Shown: positions 26,006 through 34,121 of the stretch, piece by piece
Layout: each line of letters begins with the position of its first letter
Numbering within the stretch: the stretch's first letter is position 1
Source: JBFWUW01 sp050247075
Lineage (GTDB): Bacteria > Planctomycetota > Planctomycetia > Pirellulales > JBFWUW01
Length of the DNA stretch: 64,000 bases
Direction: 5' to 3'
NCBI GenBank assembly: GCA_050247075.1
Contig: JBFWUW010000016.1
Coordinates: 40,240 to 104,239, forward strand
The notes under the pieces: model-generated
Told to the model about the DNA's origin: nothing
Databases searched by the model: none
Seen by the model: only the letters and a program-made list of their open reading frames with translations
Position numbers and translations under genes: made by a program

Positions 26006-27079
26006 ATGCGAGAAGAACTCGAAAAAAAACTGAAACGCTTTGAAGAGCTGGAAAAACTGCTCCTCGATCCCGAGGTGCAGTCTAACTCCCACAAGATGGC
26101 CGCGGTCGCCCGCGAGCATGGTTCGTTGGCTCGGCTGGTCGGCAAGTATCGCCGCTTCAAGCAGCTTAACCTGCAGATCGCCGAACTGGCGGAAATGATG
26201 GAAGGGGGCGACCCCGACATGCAGGAACTGGCCGAGGCCGAAATGCCCGAGCTACGGGCGCAGCGCGAGGCATCTTGGTCGGAGCTTTTGGATCTGACGA
26301 TCGGCGGCGAGGACGCTACCCGCACGCGGTGCGTGATGGAAATTCGCGCGGGGACCGGCGGAGACGAAGCGGCCTTGTTCGCCCGCGATCTGTACGACAT
26401 GTACAAGCACTTCGCGGAAGTTAAAGGCTGGAAGATTGAAGTCCTGGACATGAACTCCACCGAGCTGGGCGGGTTCAAGGAGTTGATCCTGGGCGTGGAG
26501 GGCGAAGGGGCTTTTCGCGAGCTGCAATACGAAAGCGGCGGGCATCGCGTGCAGCGCGTGCCCGAGACCGAGGCCAAGGGGCGAATTCATACCTCGGCCG
26601 CCACGGTGGCCGTGCTGCCAGAACCGGAAGATGTGGAAATAGACATCAAGCCCGAAGACTACCGCAAGGATATCTTTTGCGCCAGCGGCCCTGGGGGCCA
26701 GCACGTCAATAAGACCGCCTCGGCGATACGGCTGACGCATCACGAGTCGGGGATTGTGGTCAGTTGCCAGGACGAGAAAAGCCAGCACAAGAACTTCGCC
26801 AAGGCGCTGCGGGTGCTAAAGACCCGGCTGTACGAACAGAAACGGCAAGAAGAGCATCAAAAACGGTCGGACGCGCGGAAGACCTTGGTCGGATCGGGCG
26901 ACCGAAGCCAGCGCATCCGCACGTATAATTTTCCCGACAATCGGCTGACGGACCACCGCATCAACCTGTCGATCTACAAGCTCGATAGCATCATGGCTGG
27001 CAATGTTCAGCCGGTGCTGGATGCCCTGATCGACTACGACCGGCAACAATTGCGGGACGATTTTGGCACGATCGACTAA
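26006..27079 (+). CDS. prfA: Peptide chain release factor 1
   Basis: 357 residues. Contains the GGQ motif that enters the peptidyl-transferase centre (SGPGGQHVNKTASAIRLTHH). The stop-codon recognition loop for UAA/UAG shows as HRVQRVPETEAKGRIHTSAAT, where PETE occupies the PxT position. The usual C-terminus is present (RIRTYNFPDNRLTDHRINL). Notably the tripeptide appears as P-E-T, the normal RF1 form. prmC, the methyltransferase often following prfA, is not here; a HEAT-repeat gene overlaps the stop codon instead. Confidence 0.97.
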   Translation: MREELEKKLKRFEELEKLLLDPEVQSNSHKMAAVAREHGSLARLVGKYRRFKQLNLQIAELAEMMEGGDPDMQELAEAEMPELRAQREASWSELLDLTIGGEDATRTRCVMEIRAGTGGDEAALFARDLYDMYKHFAEVKGWKIEVLDMNSTELGGFKELILGVEGEGAFRELQYESGGHRVQRVPETEAKGRIHTSAATVAVLPEPEDVEIDIKPEDYRKDIFCASGPGGQHVNKTASAIRLTHHESGIVVSCQDEKSQHKNFAKALRVLKTRLYEQKRQEEHQKRSDARKTLVGSGDRSQRIRTYNFPDNRLTDHRINLSIYKLDSIMAGNVQPVLDALIDYDRQQLRDDFGTID

Positions 27080-27603
27080 TGACATTTGGACGGAACTACA
27101 ACATGACTGCATCGATAATGGCCCTGGTGGCGGGGTTGCAGGCCGAACAACCGCAAGATCGTGTCAACACCGCTGAAAAACTGGCCCGCATGGCGGCCGC
27201 GGCACAACCGGCCGCCGTGGCCCTAGTTAAGGCCATGGGCGATCAGCATGACGAAGTGAAGGATTGGGCAACCGCTGCTTTGGAGGAGCTAGGCCCGCCC
27301 GCCGAGGGCGACGCCAAGGCGCTCGCGGAACTCCTTGCCGACTCGCAGCCGGATGTGGCCTTTTGGGCCGCTACTTTGCTGGGCCGGCTCGATGCGCAAG
27401 GCTCCGCGGCGGTGCCGGCATTGACGGCCGCTTTGCAAAACCGCCAAGATCTGCCGGTGCGACAGAAGATTGCCTGGGCCTTGGGGCAGATTGGCGACAT
27501 CGGCGAAAGCCGTGCCGCTTTGGAACAAGCCGCTAAAGATGCCGACTCGCGTTTGTCGCGGCTAGCCCAACAGGCGCTGCAAAAGTTCGACGGCGGCAAG
27601 TAG
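27079..27603 (+). CDS. HEAT-repeat protein
   Basis: 174 residues. Successive amphipathic helix pairs rich in Ala/Leu (VNTAEKLARMAAAAQPAAVALVKAM, VKDWATAALEELG, VAFWAATLLGRLD, SAAVPALTAALQN, KIAWALGQIGDIG) form HEAT-like repeats across the whole length. The start codon overlaps the prfA stop (TAATG), suggesting coupling; an internal ATG at 27103 is a second candidate. HEAT proteins are protein-protein scaffolds. Partner unknown. Confidence 0.8.
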   Translation: MTFGRNYNMTASIMALVAGLQAEQPQDRVNTAEKLARMAAAAQPAAVALVKAMGDQHDEVKDWATAALEELGPPAEGDAKALAELLADSQPDVAFWAATLLGRLDAQGSAAVPALTAALQNRQDLPVRQKIAWALGQIGDIGESRAALEQAAKDADSRLSRLAQQALQKFDGGK

Positions 27604-27621
27604 CGGGCATTTATTGCGCCG

Positions 27622-28821
27622 CTACCCCAATCGCGGCAGCAGTTCGGCAGCGATCGACTCGCCGATGTTCAAAGCCGAAGTCGCGGCCGGCGACGGCGCA
27701 TTTAGCACGTTGACGATTCGTTCGCTCGACTCGATTAAGAAATCATCCGCCAGGTTGCCGTCGCGCGTGAGAGCTTGTGCGCGAACGCCCGACGGCGCGG
27801 CTTCTAACTGGTCCGCGCGAATTTCCGGCATCAAGCGTTGCAGCGCCCGCACAAAGGCCGCCTTACTAAGCGAACGCCACATCTCCCCCAACCCCATCCG
27901 CCAGTTGCGGCCCGCCAACCGCAAAAAACCGGGGTAGGTCAGCGATTGCCACAAATCGCGCAGGTTTACGTCGCGCATGCGATACCCCTCGCGGGCGAAG
28001 GCCAGCACGGCGTTGGGGCCGCACTCCACACCGCCGTGAATCAGGCGGGTGAAATGGACGCCCAAGAAAGGAAAACTAGGATCGGGCACGGGGTAAATCA
28101 AATGGCGGCAGAGATGCCGCGCCTCGGCCTTGAGTTCGTAATATTCGCCACGGAAGGGGACTATTTGCACGGCGGGCTGTTGACCGCCGAGCGCCGCCAG
28201 GCGGTCGGCGTGCAGTCCGCCGCAATTCACCACTTGCCGTGCTTCAAACTCGCCCGCCGTAGTGGCCACGATGGCACTGGCGGATTCCTGGCGAATGGCC
28301 GTCACGCGGGCATTTAAGACGATCTTGCCGCCCCGTCCCTCGATTCGCCGCGCCAGTTGCCGGCAAACACCGGGATAATCGACGATGCCGGTCCCCGGCA
28401 CATGGATGGCCTGGATGCCGGCGGAATGCGGCTCGATCTCGATCAACCTCTCGCGGCCAATGATTTCGCATGGCACGCCGTTGGCCAGCCCGCGTTCGTG
28501 GATGCGGGCCAAAGCGGGGAGTTCTGCTTCGTTAACGGCGACGACGACCTTGCCGCAAATGTCGTAAGGCACGCCTTCTTGCTGGCAGAAGCGGACCATG
28601 GCTTCCTTGCCGGCCACACAGTTCTTGGCGCGCAACGATCCCGGTTTGTAGTAAATGCCAGAGTGCAATACGCCCGAGTTGCGTCCGGTTTGGTGGAAGG
28701 CCAACTCGGCCTCTTTTTCCAAAACCACTAAACGCAGATCGGGTCCCTGCCCTAGGAGTTGATAGGCCGTGGCTAGTCCCACGATGCCGCCGCCGATAAT
28801 GGCTACGTCGAGCGATTCCAC
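27622..28821 (-). CDS. lhgO: L-2-hydroxyglutarate oxidase/dehydrogenase LhgO
   Basis: 399 residues. FAD-binding GxGxxG at the start (VAIIGGGIVGLATAYQLL), the family segment FHQTGRNSGVLHSGIYYKPG, the middle HVPGTGIVDYPGVCRQLA, and FPFLGVHFTRLIHGGVECGPNAVLAFAREGY. LhgO oxidises L-2-hydroxyglutarate to 2-oxoglutarate, passing electrons to the membrane quinone pool. It starts 10 bp after the stop of the aquaglyceroporin gene on the same strand, so the two are probably co-transcribed. It converges with the HEAT gene, 18 bp apart. Confidence 0.92.
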   Translation of the reverse strand: MESLDVAIIGGGIVGLATAYQLLGQGPDLRLVVLEKEAELAFHQTGRNSGVLHSGIYYKPGSLRAKNCVAGKEAMVRFCQQEGVPYDICGKVVVAVNEAELPALARIHERGLANGVPCEIIGRERLIEIEPHSAGIQAIHVPGTGIVDYPGVCRQLARRIEGRGGKIVLNARVTAIRQESASAIVATTAGEFEARQVVNCGGLHADRLAALGGQQPAVQIVPFRGEYYELKAEARHLCRHLIYPVPDPSFPFLGVHFTRLIHGGVECGPNAVLAFAREGYRMRDVNLRDLWQSLTYPGFLRLAGRNWRMGLGEMWRSLSKAAFVRALQRLMPEIRADQLEAAPSGVRAQALTRDGNLADDFLIESSERIVNVLNAPSPAATSALNIGESIAAELLPRLG

Positions 28822-28831
28822 AAAGGTGCCC

Positions 28832-29722
28832 CTAGCGTGCTTGGCGATCGGGGAGTGAAGCGGGAGGCAGCCAGTTCTTTAGCAGGCGGAAGTACAACCC
28901 CATGCCCAGTGCCGCACCGATGATTGGCGCGGCCAGATAGACCGCGTAGATGGCTGCTCCCCGCGAGCCTGGCAACGCGACATTGCCCCAACCGGCCAGA
29001 CAGGCAAACACCCGCGGGCCAAAATCTCGCGCGGGGTTAAAGCATGCTTGCGTCAGTGGGGCGATGATCGAGATCAACACGGATACCGTCAGCCCGATAA
29101 AAACCGGTGCCATCCCCGCGGCAGGCCCCCCGTGGTGACGATCGTCCGTCAAAGCGGCGACTACCAGGCCCAGCAGCAGCGTACCCAACAGTTCGGCCAG
29201 AAACGCGGTTCGCGGCGTAACCAGACGGTTGAGCTTGTCGTGCTGTTCCGCCGAGTAGACGGAATCGCCTGCACCCAATGCGCCCGGGTTGGGAAAGTAC
29301 TCCCCGTAGCACATGGCCGTGATTTCGCTGCCGGGCTGGCCGCGTACGACATGCTTGCGGCTCTCCAGGTCATCCAAGGGGCCCGTGTACATGGCAAACA
29401 GGGCCGCGGCCGCGACGAAGGCACCCAAGAACTGGGCCACGGCATAGGGAAGCACGTCCTTCCAGGAAAACTTGCCCCACACCGCCAGCGCCACGCTAAT
29501 CGCGGGATTGATATGCGCCCCGCTGATTCCCCCCACGACATAGACCGCCAGCATGATGGCCACGCCCCACACTATGGCCACCTGCCACAAGCCAGATTGC
29601 GCGCCAGTCAACACGGCGGCATGGACGCTGCCGCAGCCAAACAGCACCAGAATGAATGTGCCCAGCATTTCGGCCGCGCAGCGCGAGGCCAGGCTGGGAG
29701 AAACGGATTGCGAATGGGCCAT
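28832..29722 (-). CDS. Aquaglyceroporin (MIP family, GlpF-like)
   Basis: 296 residues from the ATG at 29722 (a TTG 18 bases upstream was rejected). Six membrane helices with two NPA half-helix motifs, SGAHINPAISVAL and CFNPARDFGPR. The Asp after NPAR is the marker of glycerol facilitators as against water-only channels. An extended hydrophilic loop (about residues 125-175, containing VRGQPGSEITAMCYGEYFPN) separates the two halves and is longer than in E. coli GlpF. lhgO follows after 10 bp, suggesting joint use in uptake and oxidation of a small hydroxylated compound. Confidence 0.9.
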   Translation of the reverse strand: MAHSQSVSPSLASRCAAEMLGTFILVLFGCGSVHAAVLTGAQSGLWQVAIVWGVAIMLAVYVVGGISGAHINPAISVALAVWGKFSWKDVLPYAVAQFLGAFVAAAALFAMYTGPLDDLESRKHVVRGQPGSEITAMCYGEYFPNPGALGAGDSVYSAEQHDKLNRLVTPRTAFLAELLGTLLLGLVVAALTDDRHHGGPAAGMAPVFIGLTVSVLISIIAPLTQACFNPARDFGPRVFACLAGWGNVALPGSRGAAIYAVYLAAPIIGAALGMGLYFRLLKNWLPPASLPDRQAR

Positions 29723-29967
29723 GCGGAATGAAACCTTCAAGGTTGACCAGGTATCGCCGCCATCGGCAGTGCAGGCGTTGCCGGCATACTCTACTACCTG
29801 TTTGCGTGCATTGCCATCCTGCCGAGTCGCTGGCTATGGGCGGCCCGCGGCGGCCGCTAGAATGCCGGCGGTGCCATGTGAGGCAAGTTTCTCCTTTCAG
29901 CGCGGAATTCGATCTTGCGGCGGGCAGACAGCCTGACTATTCTCCCGCGACCTTTCCCGAAAATCCC

Positions 29968-30417
29968 ATGAAATCGACGAGCCAGCAACGGCCAGCAACG
30001 TTGTCGCTCGCACTCCGGCTGATGCTGGGGGCGACGGCGATGGTGCTGGCAGCCCTGCTGGCCACGGCGGCTTGTTTGCGTCCGGCGGAGCAAGGTTTTG
30101 ACACGCACCAACAGTTGGGGCTGGCACCTTGTACGTCGATGCAGTTGTTTGGAAAACGTTGCCCGTCGTGTGGAATGACAACGGCCTGGTAGCATGTGAT
30201 GCACCTTAGCCCGGTGCGGGCATGCCAGGCCAACGCTGGTGGAGCGATGACTGCGTTGTGCGCCTTGGCGGCATTTCCGTGGTTGTTGATGACGGTTGTC
30301 CGAGGAACCTGGTGGCTGGGCTGTCCCAGCGACCCGGTGTGGATTGGTCTGGCGTTGACGATTGCGGGAGTAACATTGGCTGATTGGGGCTGCCGGATGT
30401 TGCTGGCCAGTCCATGA
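29968..30417 (+). pseudogene. DUF2752 membrane protein interrupted by an in-frame TAG
   Basis: The open frame from the ATG at 29968 has a first membrane helix (ALRLMLGATAMVLAALLATA), then LAPCTSMQLFGKRCPSCGMTTAW. An amber codon at 30190-30192 follows. The same frame continues without shift: HVMHLSPVRACQANAGGAMTALCALAAF, two further hydrophobic stretches, and TGA at 30417. CPSCGMTTA and the RANPGGA-like RACQANAGGA are the two DUF2752 hallmarks, so both halves belong to one gene. One nonsense substitution in a tryptophan-like position explains it. The protein is either lost or depends on readthrough. Confidence 0.8.
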
Positions 30418-30536
30418 GGGAAGGGCTGGCAACCATCAAGATTCCTCGACAATGCATGAGTTGATTAGAAAAGACCCGCGAGCAAGTTCGCGGGCGCTGG
30501 TTACAGAACATTCCGCGAAAAAAAGAGGACGGAGCG

Positions 30537-31205
30537 ATGGATCGCGCACGTCGTGGTGTAAGCGTTCGATTTGGCAAACTGGTACTGGCCTTGAGCATGC
30601 TGCTGCCTTTCTGCGGCTGCCTGGCCAATGCCATCGGCACGATGATGTACGTCATCGACCCCAACGATCAAAAGGCCGAGTACAACGGCCTGAAGGGCAA
30701 GCGGGTAGTGGTCGTTTGCCGCCCGCCCGCCGATTTGCGGTTTAATTATGCCAACGTCGCTAACGAGTTATCGCGATCGGTCGGTATTCAACTGCAGGGG
30801 AACGTCTCGAAGATCAAAGTTGTCGATCCGCAAGAAGTCGCGGAATGGACCGACGAGCGAACCTGGAAGGAGTATTCCGAAATCGGCAAGGCATTGAAGG
30901 CCGACATGGTCGTGGGCATCGACCTGGATAGTTTCTCGCTGCAACAGAGCCAGACGGTCTTTCAAGGCCACGCGGCCTACCGCGTTCAAGTCATCGACCT
31001 GACTGACGGCTCGGCCAGCGTGGTGTACGAAAAGCTGCCGCCGCAATCGGTCTATCCGCCCAATACGGGGGTTCCGGCGCAAGACATCCAAGAGCCGCAG
31101 TTCCGCCGTCGGTATATCCAAGTGCTGGGCGACGAGATCGGACGGCTGTTTTACAACTCCAACCCGCGCAATTACTTTGCCGGGGACCACACGGCGATGA
31201 ATTAG
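30537..31205 (+). CDS. Planctomycete lipoprotein of unknown function
   Basis: 222 residues. Hydrophobic signal followed by a lipobox-like LPFCGC (lipidation likely at the second Cys). The mature part has an alpha/beta look: KGKRVVVVCRPPADLRFNYANVA, a KADMVVGIDLDSFSLQQ stretch, and YRVQVIDLTDGSASVVYEK. No enzyme motif recognised. A purine-rich AGGACGGAG precedes the ATG. Its location is predicted as envelope-attached. Confidence 0.72.
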   Translation: MDRARRGVSVRFGKLVLALSMLLPFCGCLANAIGTMMYVIDPNDQKAEYNGLKGKRVVVVCRPPADLRFNYANVANELSRSVGIQLQGNVSKIKVVDPQEVAEWTDERTWKEYSEIGKALKADMVVGIDLDSFSLQQSQTVFQGHAAYRVQVIDLTDGSASVVYEKLPPQSVYPPNTGVPAQDIQEPQFRRRYIQVLGDEIGRLFYNSNPRNYFAGDHTAMN

Positions 31206-31213
31206 TCCTGCTG

Positions 31214-31942
31214 CTATCCCCGTCCCACGTACATTTGCTGGTGCGGCAAGACGATCGCCTCCAGCATTTCAACGTGGGGCGGCAAGGTCGCCATGAGAAT
31301 GGCGACCTCCGAGATTTCGTCGATCGACATCATCGGCTCTGCGTCTTCGGGCTTTTCGCTCTGCCGCCGTTCAACCTGGATGTTGCCGGGGTGCAGGCAG
31401 CAGCATGTGATACCGTGATCGCGTCCTTCCAAGGCGGTCACGTGGGTCAGCCCCATGATGCCGAACTTGCTGGCCGAATAGGGGGCCGATTTTGGCCGCA
31501 CCCGCTGGGCCGAGATGGAGCCGATGTTGATGATCCGCCCGCCCCCTTGCGGCTTCATGATCCGCATTGCGGCACGGGTGCATAAAAACGGAGCGCGCAG
31601 ATTCACCGCGATAACGTGATCCCAGTCTGCCGTCTTGAGTTTGTCCAACGAACCGCCGTTGAAGGCCCCGGCGTTGTTCACCAACAAGTCCAGCCGGCCG
31701 AAACGCTCCATCGCGGCGGTGAATAGGGCTTCGACCGCGTCCTCATCGGTAACGTCCGCGGCCAGCGCCAGCACGTCGGCACCGCCCGATTCTAGTTCTT
31801 GGGCAGCGGTCAATAGTTCAGGTTCGCCTCGCGCGGTTACCACAAGTTTGGCCCCCTCGGCCGCCAATCCACGGGCAATTCCCTTGCCCAGCCCGCGATT
31901 GGCCCCGGTCACAATGGCGACCTTTCCTTCTAGTTTCTTCAT
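31214..31942 (-). CDS. Short-chain dehydrogenase/reductase
   Basis: 242 residues, normal SDR size. Cofactor loop TGANRGLGKGIA (TGxxxGxG), NNAG motif (LLVNNAGAFNG), catalytic Ser in IGSISAQ, and YSASK (Tyr-Lys pair). An Arg after the first strand (VVTARGE) fits NADP preference. Substrate unknown. It converges with the lipoprotein gene, 8 bp between stops. Confidence 0.9.
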   Translation of the reverse strand: MKKLEGKVAIVTGANRGLGKGIARGLAAEGAKLVVTARGEPELLTAAQELESGGADVLALAADVTDEDAVEALFTAAMERFGRLDLLVNNAGAFNGGSLDKLKTADWDHVIAVNLRAPFLCTRAAMRIMKPQGGGRIINIGSISAQRVRPKSAPYSASKFGIMGLTHVTALEGRDHGITCCCLHPGNIQVERRQSEKPEDAEPMMSIDEISEVAILMATLPPHVEMLEAIVLPHQQMYVGRG

Positions 31943-32114
31943 GGGTGATTTACTCCGGTGGTTTTGGACAGTCCCACGATCGCACCGCGGGCTGGAAATC
32001 CATGAGCTGCTAGCGGAGTTTTAGCGAAACAGTTGCGAAGCCGCCATCCGCTAGACACAATGCCGAGGTGGCAAACCCAGGCATTTCCCGCTTTGCATGC
32101 AGAAAGAGTTAACC

Positions 32115-32342
32115 ATGCGGTTTATCGAGATGACCGGCGCAACGCTGTTGCGCGTGATCGACAAGGATGAAATGCGCCCCGAGGATCTGCGCAAGGCAGG
32201 CGTTTCCGACAACAGCATTGTGCGTGTCAACCCGCAGGGCGATATCGAGTTGCGCAAGAATGACGGATGGGATGTCGTCGGCGGGCTGTTGGGCGATTTC
32301 GACCATCGGGTGCGACAGGCGACGGGCTTGAACTGGGCGTAA
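32115..32342 (+). CDS. Small conserved-looking hypothetical protein
   Basis: 75 residues from the ATG at 32115; an ATG at 32097 adds MQKELT. Sequence is MRFIEMTGATLLRVIDKDE..., then SIVRVNPQGDIELRKNDGWDVVGGLLGDF. No domain recognised; the IELRKNDGWDVVGGLLG stretch looks like a folded beta/alpha unit. The coding character is supported by a balanced acidic/basic composition and by the convergent terminator just downstream. Function unknown. Confidence 0.6.
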   Translation: MRFIEMTGATLLRVIDKDEMRPEDLRKAGVSDNSIVRVNPQGDIELRKNDGWDVVGGLLGDFDHRVRQATGLNWA

Positions 32343-32378
32343 GCGGGCCTGTGGCCGCTTGTTCCCCGAAAAACAGAA

Positions 32379-32410
32379 CGAGCCGCCGACCCCTATGGAT
32401 CGGCGGCTCG
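32379..32410 (-). terminator. Terminator of the beta-barrel-like gene
   Basis: CGAGCCGCCGA pairs perfectly with TCGGCGGCTCG across a ten-base loop. On the minus strand it is followed by a T-rich stretch (GTTCTGTTTTTCG). It lies between two convergent genes. Confidence 0.7.
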
Positions 32411-32449
32411 CGAAACGCGGCTCTTCGCTAACTTGCCAGCCAGACGGGC

Positions 32450-33643
32450 TTAAAAGTAGTAGCCAACCGTGCCGATCAGTTCGTGACGGCGGGCAAAGCC
32501 CCGCGAAATCGGCAGCGAGTAACCAAACGAGGCTCGCACGCCGTTGCAGAGGAAGATCGAAACACCGCAGGTCATATCGAATATGTCGCGGTTTTCCGAA
32601 ATGCCCAGCGGTACACCGCCGATGATTCCACCGGCGCGATACGTCTGCACGTTGGTTCCCATGGTGTGCTTGCCGAAAACTTCGTATTGCACGCAGACGC
32701 GTTCGACCAGCGTGTCGCAGCAACAGCAGTTCTCGTACAGCCAGTAGCCGGTGCCGCAACACCAATCGAACGTGTCGACCTGCTCGCCGCTTCCCAGCGG
32801 AATGCTGAACTGAAAACCGCCGTAGTTGAAGACTTTGTCGTAGGTGTTGGCGTAAAACAGCATGCCGGGCGCGATACGAGTGGTCGTTTCGCGGAATTCA
32901 CCGTCATCGACGCCGCCGATCGGAATCAACGCGCCGAACGTGCCCGACACAACCAGGTCGGTGTCTTCATAAACGACCTGTTTGGCCATGACTTGCGGGT
33001 TGGCCCAGCTATCGCGCAAAGTCGAGCCCTGGATATTGGACGTTCCCCGGACATCCGTGTACTGGGATTGGAACGTGATGCTGGAGGAGTCCGTCACCTT
33101 GACTTCACCACCCACGCGATATGCAACCTGCGAAGCGGTTCGGTCGGTGTCGAGCGGATCATTACTGACATGGAAACGGTCCAGGTACTGCATACCTACG
33201 TAAACGCGATTGGTGGGAATCGCGCTTTGCGAATCGAAGATATTCAATCGATTGAAACCGTCGGCACGGCCGATATGGCCGACGTTGGAGCCTTCGCCGC
33301 TGGTGGCCACCTGGAAATTGCTGTTTTGCGGCGCCAGGTTCAGATCGTTGTTCATCTGAGGCTGTTGCTGCGGCTGGGCTTGTTGCTGGCCCTGGTCTTG
33401 AACCTGCCCATCCTCGGATGGGGGTGCCACGTCGCTACCGTCAGCCGGAGCGGCCATGTTCGGCTGCTGCCAGGTTTCGCCTTCGTACTGCGGACAGTAC
33501 TGCGGACAATTCTGGGGCGGGCAATAATTGCGCGACCGGTAGGGCTGCGCGGCACGCGCCGAGATACCTGGCAACGTGGCCAGGGCGATCGCGGCGAAGG
33601 AGAAGTAGCGGGTCCACTTCCCCAAGAATCGAAGTTGTCTCAT
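32450..33643 (-). CDS. Secreted, Cys-rich beta-barrel-like outer-membrane protein
   Basis: 397 residues. Signal peptide (YFSFAAIALATLPGISARA), then a Pro/Gln/Asn-rich low-complexity region to about residue 105, then a region of alternating hydrophobic strands (RVYVGMQYLDRF, VAYRVGGEVKVTDSSSITFQSQYTD, FQFSIPLGSG), ending in the aromatic GYYF typical of outer-membrane barrels. A cysteine cluster (CC-GTGYW-LYEN-CCCC) lies around residues 295-310, and a second Cys-rich patch (CPPQNCPQYCPQY) directly follows the signal peptide. The protein is probably a planctomycete envelope component; function unknown. Confidence 0.72.
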   Translation of the reverse strand: MRQLRFLGKWTRYFSFAAIALATLPGISARAAQPYRSRNYCPPQNCPQYCPQYEGETWQQPNMAAPADGSDVAPPSEDGQVQDQGQQQAQPQQQPQMNNDLNLAPQNSNFQVATSGEGSNVGHIGRADGFNRLNIFDSQSAIPTNRVYVGMQYLDRFHVSNDPLDTDRTASQVAYRVGGEVKVTDSSSITFQSQYTDVRGTSNIQGSTLRDSWANPQVMAKQVVYEDTDLVVSGTFGALIPIGGVDDGEFRETTTRIAPGMLFYANTYDKVFNYGGFQFSIPLGSGEQVDTFDWCCGTGYWLYENCCCCDTLVERVCVQYEVFGKHTMGTNVQTYRAGGIIGGVPLGISENRDIFDMTCGVSIFLCNGVRASFGYSLPISRGFARRHELIGTVGYYF

Positions 33644-34121
33644 GAACAATTCCCTCCTTGCCTGATTGGGTCACTCTGCCGCCGGGGCCGGATCAATACG
33701 GCCAGGTTTCCGGCGAAGCTCCAAGTCCGGTTAGTCGTCGGACCCACCCCATCCCTTGCCAATTGCCTGACGGCTGCGCGAGTTCCCTCGAGCGGTGGCT
33801 CGAAATCGCGCCATGGATGTCTTTCCAACAGTCATGGACCGCGGCCGTCGTGCGGGATGAGCAACGCGCGACCGCGTACCGTTGTGCGGGAAATACAGGT
33901 GGTAGGAGAAGTATCGGTTGTGTCGAGAGTGTGGCTTAAATGGCCGCCAGGATTTTTCGAGAATTGGCACGCATGTTGCAATCGGCAAATCGGGCAAAGT
34001 TTTCGCAATCGCTATTCTTCATCCAGTTTTCCAGTTCAATCGTCCGATGCTAGCAAACGGCTGTAACAGCCCCTATCATCGGAAGAGTCGCCGTAGTCCT
34101 TGTCGAGGATCAATCGCTTCG
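33644..34121. other. Divergent intergenic region without a supported gene
   Basis: 478 bp between the leftward barrel-like gene and the rightward DegT aminotransferase gene. Short open frames on both strands are Arg/Ser-rich shadows without recognisable similarity. Promoters for both directions are expected here, but no clear boxes were found. Confidence 0.5.

Noticed and set aside
30190..30192. TAG read as pyrrolysine or another recoded residue
   Set aside because: No pyrrolysine machinery is seen and DUF2752 has no such residue; a nonsense mutation is simpler.
33731..33997. 88-residue minus-strand frame upstream of the barrel-like gene
   Set aside because: Arg/Ser/His-rich without family or ribosome site.
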